A DNA stretch of 64,000 bases from Nageia nagi (Eukaryota; Pinophyta), in NCBI GenBank assembly GCA_050084985.1, contig JBITNC010000001.1, positions 207,948,001 to 208,012,000 on the forward strand, written 5' to 3'. Below the pieces are notes generated by a model that was not told where the DNA came from, did no database searches, and worked only from the letters and a program-made list of their open reading frames with translations. Every line of letters starts with the position of its first letter. The stretch's first letter is position 1. Of this stretch, positions 33,180 to 44,940 are shown one piece after another. The translations under genes and the position numbers were made by a program.

Positions 33180-34690
33180 TGGAATCATTTAGCACCCTTC
33201 ACAAGATTAATGATCCTTGCATTATTCTTAGAGATAAACTTGGTTTTAGTATGGTAGTTAGTGCATAAATGTTTAACATAACTCAAATAATAGTTTAGGG
33301 GAATTTATTTTTAAAACAATATGATATAATTACCACTTTTCTCTATGCTATAAAGAAGAAATTCTCTTTCATTAGCCTCTACATTATGTAACATAAGTAT
33401 GGACTAGTGAAACTAATTCTAAATAAAATGATAAGGAGAGAGCAAGGGGTCATTAAGAATGGCTTTTTTCTCTTTAGAAAAAAATTATTGGATTAATTAT
33501 TAGCATTTCTCTAACATTATTATTATTTGTATTGAAATTTGAGAATCTATTTTTTTCCTTCACAACAATACCCCTTACAATGATATGAGAGATAAACTAG
33601 GTTACAACATAGCAATCATCACATACTTAAATGTTCATCATATCTCTTGAAATAGTTATATGGAGGATCTTTAATGTCCTAACATAATTAATATTTTATT
33701 TTTCCATTTTGAAAGAAGTAATTTTGAAATGTTAGTCCCTACATTAGTCAACATAGGGCATATGTAATTATTTAAAATATGCCCATTTAAGATGCATTCT
33801 CTTTAAAGTAATGATCATAGGTTATGCTCAATGTGGATACATTGAATAGGTATATGAATTTTTAGAAAAATGCCTCATTAGATATATACTCTCCAAAATG
33901 CAATAATCATAACATACACATAAAATTGTATTTCTAAAAAATCTTCTATTGAATGCTAAACAAACATAAGAGTAAAACTAAATTTTAAACTTTTCCAACA
34001 TTCTTCAAGAGTGAGTCATCATGGGAGTTGTAGAAGAAGGTATGGACATCCATCAAAATGTAGATATAAATATTTTTTCATTTGAATATTATAGATTGTG
34101 AATGCTTTACACATATACTACTTAACAAAATGCACCAAATATCACTACATGATAGAAGTAGATGATTATAGGTTATGTCTAGATTGTGCTTCTTATAGAA
34201 GTTGAAAATATTTTATGAAAATGTAACATGAAAGAATTTTACATTAGCTTGTTAAGTATACATAGAATAGAAGTGAAATTTTTAAAGGAATCACTACAAA
34301 TATTCATGATCTTGTGGAGTGTAAAGAATACATGAACATATTGTAAGGGCCTATGAATTATTTAACAAAATCCCTTCATCAAGTTAAAATTTCATATATG
34401 TAATGATTATAGTTCTCATGAATTGTAAGATAGTCATAAAATAGTGTATTGAGAGGGTCGATAAATTATTTGATAAATATACCCAAATTGATATGTTGTG
34501 TCATGGAATGAAAATAAACATAATATATACCTATATAATACACTAGGAGGGTCATTAAAGTATTTTATAAAGTATCCCCTTAAAATGAAGTCTCATGGAA
34601 TTTAATGATCAAGATATGAATATATCAACTACAATACAACCATAAGGTTATGGTAGTCAAGATATTGTTAAAATAAATCAAATACTAGAT
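33180..34690 (+). pseudogene. Pentatricopeptide-repeat (PPR) protein pseudogene
   Basis: PPR proteins bind RNA in organelles, mostly for editing, splicing or stability. Recognisable units in the plus strand, in several frames: MIIGYAQCGYIE (33815-33850), MPH*IYTLQNAIIITY (about 33880), FSNILQE*VIMGV followed by EEGMDIHQ (33993-34058), AYELFNKIPSSS (34350), VDKLFDKYTQIDM (34460), VSWNEN (34499), SWNLMIK (34594). The W-N-x-M-I, A-x-x-L-F-(D/N)-K-(M/I)-P and EEGMDIHQ words are those of plant PLS-type PPRs. Frameshifts and stops are frequent. 33198-33420 and 33559-33780 resemble each other with a spacing of about 361 bp. The pseudogene is abutted by the LTR of element E; no continuation was seen after 40332. 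Confidence 0.75.
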
Positions 34691-34698
34691 AAGGTTTT

Positions 34699-35108
34699 TG
34701 TTAGGATCCCACATCCTAACATTTTAGTGTTAGTATTAGTATTTTATTAAATTATCAACCTATATTGTAAACCATAATATTGTGATTGTAAGGGCAAGGC
34801 CTAATTTTGCATTACTATTAGGGTTAGAGTTAGTTTATTATAAATAGATATAAATATGTGGAGAAATGTATGTTGAATATTATTTTTCACTTTTAGAGTT
34901 GTAAGGAGGTAGTCCCCTTGAAGTGGCTTGTGATTCTATTACTATTTAGTAAAATCCTATCCTTATCTGCTTATTATTGCTATTTTGTGTTCTATTTATC
35001 AATGCATGCTTTGTTATTTCCACTATATAACTATCATTTTCCTATTTCAAATTGATATTCATTTCATTTTTGCAATATTTCCCTTTTCATATTTATAGCA
35101 CTATAACA
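34699..35108 (+). repeat. 5' LTR of element E
   Basis: Starts TGTTAGGATCCCACATCC and ends ATTTATAGCACTATAACA. The TATAAATAGATATAAA stretch near 34840 could be a promoter TATA box. Confidence 0.9.
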
Positions 35109-35123
35109 TTTGATATCAAAACT
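35109..35123 (+). other. Primer-binding site of element E
   Basis: TTTGATATCAAAACTC directly after the LTR aligns with TGGTATCAGAGC, the initiator-Met tRNA primer site common in plant retrotransposons, with G-to-A changes. Confidence 0.6.
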
Positions 35124-35879
35124 CTTTCCAAGGCCATTTTGTTGTAGGAAAAAAAAATTTAGAGGTCTAAACTAACAACCTTGTATTGGGGATTTTAAAA
35201 TATCTATGAGGATCTATCATTTTTAGCTAAGCACACTTGCCCATAAAGCTATGTGTGAAGTGAGGTGCAAAACACTCTACACCAATACCCAAGCCTCAGA
35301 TAGAACCCTACATGGAATTGGACTCCATGTATCGAAAGGCATATCAGAGACTATCTAGGCTATAAATGGAAACTAGGTAGGAAGCTATATCAATTGTATG
35401 TAAAGTATAGTCCACTAGCAAGTGTTTTTGGAAAGTTACTTGTCACAAAAGCCATCTTTGCAATCTCTTTCCTTACAAAAGTTGGATAGGAGGGTTATTT
35501 AGATAAGCCTATAGAGTAGATAATCCTTACTCTAGAATCATTCTTTCACATAAAAAACCTTCATTTAGGAAGTAGAATGTATGACATGCAATTTTTTAGA
35601 GCTACTAAAAATAGCATTTTAGAGGAAGTAAAAACATTAGAGCTAAATAACTAAAAATTTATACTATTTTAGCAATTTTTAACAATAGAAGATATACCTA
35701 TAGATGTAAAAAGGAAGTTTGAGAGTTCAAAAATCATCATCGAGAGACCTTAGCCATTGTGATCATCTTTCTGAGTTTATTGTTTTGATATATTACACCC
35801 ATACACTTTTTTGGGCACTTTCTAAAAATAGTAGTTTCTAAAAAAAGTAATTTCTAGAAATATCAACTTTAGAAATAAC

Positions 35880-36820
35880 AGTTTCTAGAAATGGCACTTG
35901 AAATAAGATCCCAAATAGTAGCACAAGCTAATCCTACCATGATGACATCTCAAACTATGATCTAACAAATGATAGGTACACTTACCAATATATTCAATGT
36001 AGAATTCCAATAAATATAGACCCAAATATAAACCCTTGATAGTAAATATGATAGTGTTCAACTAAGTCTCACTCATACCAACAATGCATCTAGTTCAAAG
36101 TAATCAAGGTAGTCAAGAAATCCATAAGGGTATCATCATAAATTTTAGATTCAATAATATGGTTTCATTATTGCCTACATAACCAAATTAGATTTTCCTT
36201 GATTTAATGGAGATAACCCCACTAGTTGGATTTATAAGTCTGGATAGTATTTCACATTGAACCAAATTATAGAGGATTTGAAGGTGTCATGGTAACTTTT
36301 CATTTGGACCATGAGGCTCTCTAATGGCACCAATGTATTCAAAAATGCATCTTACTCCTTCATGGGATGAATTTACTCAACAATTATTGATCCATTTTGG
36401 TCCTAGTGACTATGAAGATTTCATAGGGGCATTGACCAAATTATGTTAAACTATAATAGTAAAAGAATACCAAAATTAGTTTGAGAAATTAGCAAATCAA
36501 AGTTGTTTTATCAATGGATTAAAGGAGTAAATTAAATTAAAGGTCAAAATATTTAATCCCAAAACTATGATGGATGTTATTGCCTTAGCAAAACTTATTG
36601 AAGATAAAGCCAGTGCTCATCGATGAAATGTAAGACCTCCATTCATAAAAACACATAATATTTTCCATTCCTCTAATAACATAAGTGCTCCACCATCGAA
36701 TTACATAATGCAAACTAAGAAGTTAGCATGGGAGGAAATGGAAGAGTGTTAAAATAAGGGCTTGTGCTATAATTATGATGAGAAATTTATTTATGTTCAT
36801 TATTGTACTCAATAAAAGTT
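35880..36820 (+). pseudogene. gag of element E
   Basis: At about 36185-36260 the frame reads KLDFP*FNGDNPTSWIYKSG followed by QYFTLNQI, the chromovirus Gag core (LDFPxFxGxDPxGWIYRAEQFF). 36400-36610 gives FGPSDYEDF-like and AKLIEDKAS-like pieces. At 36743-36815 LCYNYDEKFIYVHYCTQ corresponds to the CCHC knuckle LCYNCDEKYxxGHxC, with the second Cys now Tyr. Stops are frequent. Confidence 0.75.
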
Positions 36821-36824
36821 ATAT

Positions 36825-37260
36825 TTGCTTAATGCTGATGCTCCTAGTGAGGAGGAATATGAGATTGCACCTAAAGAGGCTATAAAGGAAATTCTATATG
36901 AAGAGGTCCCAATTATCTCTTACAATACATTGGAAAGAATTATTCCCCCTCAAATTATGAAAGTTAAATGGTTTTTTAAAAATACCCTCTCACAATATTG
37001 TTGGATTTAGGAAGTACTCATAATTTCATTGATCCACGGGTGGCTAAGGTTGCTAATTATTACATCCACCCTAAAAATAATTTTGAGGTTATGGTTGGTA
37101 ATGGAGGAAAAATAGCATGTAAAGGAACATATCATAATGTTAAACTGAGCATGGACCATTATACTTTGAAAAGCAACATATATGCTTTACCACTTGGGGG
37201 ATATGATATAGTTTTAGGGGTACTATGGTTGAGGATTTTGGGCACCATATAGTGGAATTT
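36825..37260 (+). pseudogene. Aspartic protease of element E
   Basis: Two overlapping open stretches. 36825-37010 gives LLNADAPSEEEYE, then ISYNTLE, the linker. 36998-37252 gives LDLGSTHNFIDPRVA, GNGGKIACKG and LPLGGYDIVLGVLWL. The family motif is LLDSGSTHNFI, so the catalytic triad reads DLG instead of DSG (37004-37012); the Asp itself is kept. GxDxVLGxxWL is the expected C-terminal protease motif. A frameshift separates the two parts. Confidence 0.8.
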
Positions 37261-37539
37261 TGTAGAGATATGTATGAAATTCAAGATAGATGAATAAGAG
37301 CATAATATTAAGGGATTATAGGGTGGATCTATACAAATTGTGAGTTCACATCATATGGAAAAGATCTTATGCAAAATTGGAAAAGGGATGCTAGTATAGT
37401 TATACTCTATCAATCATTGATATTGAATTCAGAGAGCCTAAGGATCTATAGCCCATGTTAAGTAAGCATTCAAGTACCTTTAAGAACTTAATGGGCTTAC
37501 CACCCCAATGATCACATGATCATGCTATCTAGTTGGTGC

Positions 37540-38480
37540 TGAGAAGTCACCCACCAAACATTCATTCTTATTGGTATCCTTGTTTACAAAAAAATGAAAT
37601 TGAAAAATTGGTTAATGGACTATTAGATGTAGGAGTAATTTGACCTAGTATAAGCCCATATTCTTCTCCAATTATAGTAAGAAATGGTAAGAACATGTGG
37701 CACATGCTGACTAAACCTTACAAATTTTGAAGGAACACCAGCTATATGCAAAAAAATCAAAATGTTCATTTGGTAAGAGGGAAATTGACCACTTAGGCCA
37801 TTTTATATCTAAAAATTGAGTTAAGGTGGATCCATAAAAGATTACTAAAATGTAGAACTAATCTACTTCTACATGTTTGAAAAGTCTTTGAAGATTCTTG
37901 GTGTTAATAGGCTATTATAAGAAATCTATAAATGATTATGGCAAGATTGCAACACCTTTAACCTATTGTTGAAAAAGAATGCATTCCAATGGTCCCCTTA
38001 AGCTAAGGTAGCTTTCCTTAAGCTCAAAGTGGTGATGTGTACCATCCCAGTATTAGCATTTCCAAATTTTTCTAAAACCTTTATGATAGAAAGTGATGCT
38101 TGGAGAGTAGGAATCAAGGTAGTATTAATGCAAGAGGGGCATCCCTTGGCATTCATTAGTAGAGCACTCTTTGGTAAAAATTTAGATAAATCCACTTATG
38201 AAAAATAAATGCTTACCATCATTCATGTAGTTCAATATTGGAGACTATATCTCATTGGTTGCCATTTCATCATCCTCATAGATCATCATAGTTTGAAACT
38301 TTTCATTGAGCAATGCATTTCTATGTCTAAGAAACAAAAATGGGTGAACAAACTACTAGGTTATGATTATGAGATAGTATATCATAAGGGTAAGGAGAAT
38401 GTGGTTGTTTATGCTCTATCTAGAAAATTTCAAGATCAAGTAGCACTGAAAGCTCTTTCATCTCCTATTCTTTAATGGTT
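37540..38480 (+). pseudogene. RT (catalytic core deleted) and RNase H of element E
   Basis: 37550-37720 keeps the RT start: QKNEIEKLVNGLLDVGVI, then PSISPYSSPIIVRNG. At about 37725 the frame jumps straight to EHQLYAKKSKCSFG and HLGHFISKN, so the palm, including YxDD, is missing (roughly 300-350 bp by family length). RNase H follows: ESDAWRVGIKVVLMQEGHP, LAFISRAL, KSTYEK, then 38209-38475 HVVQYWRLYLIGCHF, DHHSLKLFIEQ, KQKWVNKLLGYDYEIVYHKG and ALSRKF. These are chromovirus motifs. The copy cannot make active RT. Confidence 0.85.
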
Positions 38481-38499
38481 GGATAAAGTTAAACAAGAG

Positions 38500-39370
38500 T
38501 GGGCAAAGGATAGCTCCACCCAATAATTACTAAAATAGATCACTCAAGAACCCATGAGTAAATCACACCACACATGATGGCATTTTGAGATTCAAAGGCC
38601 AAATTTTTTTACCATCTCCTTCAAAATGTAAATAAAAAATACTTGTCAAATTGCATTCCACACCTACATTAGGACATGACAAATTTTTGAAAACTTATAA
38701 GCAAGTGGCATGGTCATTCTATTGGATAGGTATGAAATTGGATATCAAGTAGTTTATGGTAGCTTATGATGTGTGTCAATAATAAAAGGGAGAGACAATG
38801 GGTACTCTAGGACTCCTTCAACCTCTTCCCATACCTACCCATACATATACTAACATCTTAATAGATTTCATTGAATGCCTTCCTAAATCTAATGGTAAAT
38901 TAGTTATTCTAGTGGTGGTTGATCAATTATCCAAATATGCTCATTTTAGTTCATTGGCTCATCCCTACAAAGTAGTGATAATGGAATAATTATTCCTTGA
39001 TACAATATTCAAACCACATGGCATGTTATATATGATTGTCAATGATCATGATCCCACTTTTATAAGTCATTTTTGGTAAGAGCTTTTTAAACTACAAGGT
39101 ACCCAACTAAACATGAGCTTAGCATATCACCCACAAATTTATGGTTAGACTAAAATTATCAATAAATTTTTGGAAATATATTTATGTTTTTTTGCTTTAG
39201 CATAACCTATGCATTGGGTATGATGTCTTCCCTTATCTAAATAGTGGTATAATACATCTTATCATTTTGCTAGCAAGATGACCCCCTTTGAAGTAGTGTA
39301 TGGTCAAGCTCCACCAACAGTCACCTTGTATGTTGTAGGTACTAGTAAAGTTCAAGTAGTTGACTGAAAT
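38500..39370 (+). pseudogene. Integrase of element E
   Basis: 38670-38990 gives TLGHDKFLKTYKQVAWSFYW, VCQ**KGET, LIDFIECLPKS (first catalytic Asp) and VVVDQLSKYAHF. 39035-39180 gives IVNDHDPTFISHFW with the second Asp kept, then YHPQIYG*TKIINKFLE. The catalytic Glu of the family motif GQTExxNxxLE is Lys here (39152-39154). 39255-39310 gives YHFASKMTPFEVVYGQAPP. The enzyme would be inactive. The short minus-strand open frame over 39371-39559 is only the reverse of this region. Confidence 0.85.
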
Positions 39371-39920
39371 TTAGTTATTTGGGATGATATTTTTTATTTG
39401 CTCAAGGATAACCTTTAGATATCCCAACACCATATTAAATAATAGGTTGATCACAACATGTGGAAAGGGAGTTCTAGGTAGATGACATGGTCTTTTTAAG
39501 GCTACAACCTTACCATGAGAAATCCTTAAAAATAAAAGGCCCTCAAAAATTGGCACCAAAGTTTTATAGTCCTTACAAGGTGTTATAGCTCATTAGCCTA
39601 GCTACATACAAACTAGAGCTTCTTGCTTCTTCCAAGATTCACCTAGTGTTTCATGTCTCTTATCTCAAGAAAGTTGTTGGATCAAAGGTTCAATTTCAAA
39701 CATAATTACCTAAGTTGGTAGAGGATAGATCAATGGTATTTATACCTAAGGTAGTTCTATAGCAATGTTCATGATAGCTTCATAATCACTCAATCATAGA
39801 AGTCCTTGTGCAATGGTAAGGCATGGCACTAGAAGATGCAACATGGGAAATACTTCATTAGCTACAACAATAGTTTCCACACTTCAAGCTTTGAGGAAAA
39901 AGCTTCATCCTAAGAGGGGT
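39371..39920 (+). pseudogene. Integrase C-terminus and chromodomain-like end of element E
   Basis: PQKLAPKFYSPYKVL at about 39541, YKLELLASSKIHLVFHVS to 39657, then VLVQW*GMALEDATWEILH near 39805-39870. The last piece is the end of a chromodomain (LVxWxGxxxEDATWE), which in chromoviruses guides integration into heterochromatin. It is followed at once by the polypurine tract. Confidence 0.75.
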
Positions 39921-39924
39921 GACA
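39911..39924 (+). other. Polypurine tract of element E
   Basis: TAAGAGGGGTGACA immediately before the 3' LTR; AAGAGGGGTGACA is a textbook chromovirus polypurine tract. Confidence 0.8.
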
Positions 39925-40332
39925 TATTAGGATCTCACATCCTAACATTTTAGTGTTAGTATTAGTATTTTATTAAATTATCAACCTATATTATAAACTA
40001 TAATATTATGATTGTAAGGGTAGGGCTTGATTTTGCATTACTATTATGGTTAGGATTAGTTTGTTATAAATAGATATAAGTGTGTGGAGAAATGTATCTT
40101 GAATATTATTTTTAAATTTTAGAGTTGTAAAGAGGTAGCCCACTCAATGTAGCCTATGATTCTATTACTATTTAGTAAAATCCTATCCTTATCTACTTAT
40201 TATTACTATTTCATGTTCTATCTATTAGTGCATACCCTATTATTTCCACTAAATAGTTATCATTTTCCTATTTCAATTTGATATTCATTTCATTTCTACA
40301 ATATTTCCCTTTTAATTTATAGCATCATAATA
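39925..40332 (+). repeat. 3' LTR of element E
   Basis: Collinear with 34699-35108. The first dinucleotide has changed from TG to TA. It ends AGCATCATAATA. Confidence 0.9.
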
Positions 40333-41488
40333 TTTTTTTTCTAATTGTATAATAAATATTTGTTATTCCCTCATCAATACTCAACACTTAAATTGTCCAT
40401 CCTCTCAATGATGAAAATGGTTGGTATCCTTTTAAAAAAATGATAATATTTTGGAGAAACATAAGAAACTAAAATACCATTACTTATAAGAGAAAAGGGG
40501 CCTCATATTCATCTATTTCTACCTTTTAATATATGATTCAAATAATAGATAGAATTTTCCTTCAATAATTTCCTAAAAAAAAGTGATAGCAAGTGGAGGG
40601 TTTCATCCTTGTATATATTTATATATATTGTCAATTACAAATAATTTAAGAAGGTATTTTAGCAAATTGAATATATTTTATTATTACACATAATTATATT
40701 CATTTTAAAAAAATCAAATATGAGCAAAGAGGCATCCATTTAAGATAGAAAAATTACATAGTTAATTATATGATTGAATTTAGTAAGAAGATTATGTTTA
40801 CCCCTCATAGTACCTCTAAAATGCCCTTCTCTCAATTCATCACTTGATCTCTATTTACATGCACCAATTATTGAAATAAATAATATTTAATTTAATTGGA
40901 TAAGATTGAATTTCATCTAAAATTAATTACTCATCTCCAAATCCTTCATAAATTATTTGTATTTTATGAATCTAGATTGTATATGTTATTAAAGAAGAAT
41001 ATTAAGTTCAAGAGAATCTAACTAATATATTTTCTAGTATAGATCCAAAATATTCCATAAAACATACCTCCAAAAATTTCTTTAATTCAATTTACTATTA
41101 CATAAAGTCTAAAAGGAATGTTGGATATGGTAAGGCCACTTGTCCCAAAGAAACCCTACAAACATTCTAACATTCCTTCTATGTATTAGTGTTTTAGTAT
41201 ACTAATTCAACATTGTATGGTGTGTCACATACTTTATCCTAATTCTAATATTTATCTTTTTAAATTATTTGTATTCCCAAGCTTAATATTAAACCTCATA
41301 TGGTGTAATGATAGTTTGTGGCTTAGGTTGAGATTCCATTTTAAAATAATTAATATTAAATGATTGCATGGTACATCCCTTTTGCACATGGTAGCATTGT
41401 ATTTATTTTTTAATTGGTCCTAATGAATACATATTTATATATAATATATATTTTATTTATTAATCCTTTTATTTATTTTTATTTCAAT

Positions 41489-41565
<77 letters not shown>

Positions 41566-42600
41566 CAAGATCATACACAAGATGTATGTAAAGAAAATAT
41601 TTCAAGATCACATATTTTCCAAATATCATGCATTGGATATTTTGACTCAAATCAAGGAGGAAGAGTGATATTATGCAATGATGATGATGGTTTAAAAGTC
41701 AATAAATATGTATAGGTGATATGAGTATTATTCAAATTGCCATGATGTATCAAAGCATATTGAAAAGTTTTTTTGACTTTTAAGATATAACATAAATAAT
41801 ACATAGCAATATAGTACAAAATATGTAATGTAGTTTAAGTACATTATACTATTTATTAGTGTGCTAACCATATGTAATCACATGATACCATGGTCTGCAT
41901 CATCTAGGGGTATGAATGCTTCATTAATACCTTGTAAAATATAAAAAGTTCATCAAAAGCATCGGTATCATATAATATAATATTAAGTAAACATGAATCA
42001 TAAATTAAAATAACATGTCATCATAACTAGCTATAAATAAATCCTCATCTCAACATTATATCAACATCTAATCATAAAATAATCCCACATCTCAAGATTA
42101 TTATCTAGCAAGTTGTGATATACTCCACCACTAAGATTAATAATGTCCTCTATATTACATGGAAGTTAACCAAGGTTCACTTACACCTAATCTAATTTTT
42201 TTATCAACACATCAAAGATTCATCTAAGGACACACTACATGATTATTCAGATTTGTAGAAAAAAAATCCATATACCCTATGAATTATAAAAAAATCACTA
42301 AATCTCAATCTCTCAAAATGCTTTTAACAACCTATTTTATTATTTTAAAATCATAAATAATAAATTTTCTTACAATATTTTTTAATTTAATAAGACTTGT
42401 ATTATGTATATTCCAATACTAATTTGTTCCTATCATGATAAACCTATTTTACTTTCAATCATGATACCTAATTGACATGCTCCAAAGGAATAAATAACCA
42501 TTTATTATGTGACATAAATCCATATAATTTATTTCCTCATTGCTCATACAATGAGTACAACTTGTACAAACATTATTTCCACTTTTCTAAATCAAGTTCT
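40333..42600. other. Unassigned A+T-rich DNA with a long AT microsatellite
   Basis: No gene recognised. Open frames at 41414-41715 on both strands arise from the AT microsatellite at 41492-41563. The frame at 42472-42654 shows no family signature. Confidence 0.5.
41492..41563. repeat. (AT)n microsatellite, about 36 units
   Basis: An uninterrupted alternating AT run of about 72 bases, in contrast to the eroded repeats around it, so it is probably still length-variable. Confidence 0.95.
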
Positions 42601-43314
42601 TCAAGTTTTATTCAAACAAAATCTACTCATACTGTAAATTTATTGTATCTTTAACTATGGTGATCATAATCACTAACTACTAACAAGATAATGTTCTCAA
42701 AAACAACACATTTCTTTCAAAATCAATATAAATAAGTTAAAAATATTATAGGATCATTCCTTAGCCCCAACATATTGGTAATTCTTACCATATATAACTA
42801 GGTTCATAACTCACAAGTTAAGGTATTATAAGTATCAATAAGTAATCTATTCACAAGTTGTACTTTTATGAGTAATGAAAAGTGCATTACTAATTCTACA
42901 CATGATTGATACCTTTTATTAAGACCCATTCATACTCTAGCCTAACTATCCTTTCTAGTTAAACCATTAGACTAAGTTATCACAAGCTAATCCTATTAGG
43001 TTCCTCTATTATGGTAGTCTAAGGCAAATTTTCAAGGTAATATACCATACAACAATACAAATCATAGGTTGCTTTTATGTGGATTCCTCCTAACAAATCA
43101 AAACATAATTAATTGTACAAAATGCCTCTCTTTAAACCTCTTACAAATATTTATGGATTCCCTACCCAAAACCTAATTGGTGATTTAATTCAAATTGATG
43201 ATTCACCACAAAAATATATGATGGTTCATATTATAGGTTGGCACAAGTTCATAATTAAAATAACTACTAACTATAACAAAACCTAATTAAATATTAATTT
43301 GTGGGATATTAACA
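42601..43314 (-). repeat. 3' LTR of element D (left border unresolved)
   Basis: On the minus strand the LTR starts TGTTAATATCCCACAAAT at 43314, after AATAGGAATAACA. Both parts align with the polypurine tract and LTR start of element E, so D is a related chromovirus. ATCCATAAATA near 43150 may be a promoter. The left end is a guess. Confidence 0.5.
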
Positions 43315-43469
43315 TGTTATTCCTATTAGCAAAGATCTTTATCCTCAAAGCTAAAAATTTATAAACTCTTACTTAAGTTGATGTGATATCTCCTAAGTTA
43401 CATCCTTCAATTCTAATCCATGCCACTAGATAAAGAATTTTGTGATGGTATGATTACAAATATAATGTG
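43315..43469 (-). pseudogene. Chromodomain end of element D pol
   Basis: The reverse strand reads NHTITKFFI*WHGLELKDVT*E, matching the chromovirus ending (RxxTIxEFLIKWKGLxxEDATWE), and then runs into the polypurine tract. Element C is inserted at 43470, inside the chromodomain; the preceding part of the frame resumes at 49490 after the target repeat. Confidence 0.7.
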
Positions 43470-44083
43470 TGTAGTATCTAAATAATGTGATTAATGTAAA
43501 TGGGATTGATTAATGCACTATTGCTCTACTTTGTAAATATTGATCAATTAATAGGAATGTAGTAGTGTTTACTTAGATTCTATATTCATTTCATTAATTA
43601 GAAAATATGCAAAGGATAGATCATACATTCATGAACAAGCATGCCATTGGTGCCCTAGAATTGGCATGCCATTAGTGTCATAAGATAAGTGAAATTATAA
43701 ATGTAAATAAGAATATAGTGATGAGTGAATTAGTGAATAATCAAATTATGAACATACATGTGAACTTATAGAATAATAGATGTGTAATATAGATAGATAA
43801 AGTGAGTTGCAATCCTTCAAATGATCTTCAATTTATAATCTTTGTATTATCTTGAAATTATTATTTTCCCATGATTCACATATGATCTATAGGTCATCAA
43901 ATGAGGCATTATATATGATACAATTTTACAACTTTGATATTTTGACACCTTGTACATTCCACAAGCATAAAATGCATGGTATACACCTCTTTTATACATT
44001 TTTAATCCATTTTTAAATAATAAATTATTAAGGGATTAAAAGGATTTAATAAATACATAAAGGTTCATTTTGAGGCATCTACA
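43470..44083 (-). repeat. 3' LTR of element C (left copy)
   Basis: 614 bp, partner of 48848-49489. It contains two copies of the CATGCCATT(G/A)GTG motif (43640, 43665) and ends GAGGCATCTACA. Confidence 0.9.
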
Positions 44084-44100
44084 TTTGCCCCTCTTTAGAT
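44084..44100 (-). other. Polypurine tract of element C
   Basis: On the minus strand, CTAAAGAGGGGCAAA adjoins the LTR. It is the same tract as in element B with fewer changes. Confidence 0.75.
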
Positions 44101-44324
44101 GTCTGATTGAATTAATTAAATTACATGTACAAAGAAGAAGTGTAGAAGAAATTGTTTTGATCCTTTTACTAATGCTAATTGAATAATGATGAGGGTCCTT
44201 ATGTTGCCCCTCTTTTGACTTATGTGCCCTAGGAAAGAGCCTTAAGTGAAGTAGCTAAGGAAAAAGCTACTAAAGAAGCTATCTTTAGGAATATTATTTG
44301 GATGATGTCTGGATGACTATAGAA

Positions 44325-44940
44325 ATCCATATTTAAGGTTGGAAATGGAAGATATGATGTGCCTTATTTATACTATTTAAATCATGAATCTAGTTATTCC
44401 ATTATGTCTGATACTCAGGAACCATTTGCACTTATGTCCATGCCTTGAAACAAAGAGGTTATGCTTTGGATGGGTGGAAATGGTAATGAAATGTATGCTA
44501 TTGGTGGCCTAAAAGAAAGTGATCATGATGTTGAATCCCTAGTTTTGACTCTAATTTGATTTTATTATTCAAAATGACTATAACATGTAGATGATGAAAA
44601 TGATTATGCTATTAGGTAGCTATGTAGTTCCATATCTAATGTTGGAGATGGAAGATGTATTTTTGCCCCTTGTACTACTCCAACCATGAATATAGTTGTT
44701 TCATTATTTTTGATACTTAGGAACCATTTGCACTTACATCCATGCCTTGAAATAAAGAGGATTCACTTTGAATGAGATGAAATAATGATAAAATGGATGT
44801 CATTAGTGGTGTAGGGAATAATGTACACATCATTGATGGTATGGAATTCTATGATTTTTCTTATACTATTTAAGATGTAGATACCTACAATGAAGTGTTA
44901 GTTATAAAAATATGGTGGATGGATAGTGAGTTTCATCATC
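44325..44940. repeat. Diverged tandem repeat, two units of about 302 bp
   Basis: GATACT(C/T)AGG, ACCATTTGCACTTA and CCATGCCTTGAAA recur at 44410 and 44712. It lies in the non-coding part of element C near its 3' LTR. Confidence 0.75.

Larger units (their letters stand above)
34699..40332 (+). mobile_element. Element E: full-length chromovirus (Ty3/gypsy), inactive
   Basis: LTRs of 410 and 408 bp (34699-35108, 39925-40332) are highly similar. A primer site follows the 5' LTR and a polypurine tract precedes the 3' LTR, with near-matching flanks GTTTT and TTTTT. The interior holds Gag, protease, RT (core deleted), RNase H, integrase and a chromodomain-like C-terminus in one polyprotein order. 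The compact size (5.6 kb) and short LTRs suggest a Reina-like or related chromovirus; this subgrouping is inference. Confidence 0.9.

Noticed and set aside
41414-41715. Overlapping open frames with long Tyr-Ile repeats on both strands
   Set aside because: They are translations of the AT microsatellite, which is open in every frame.
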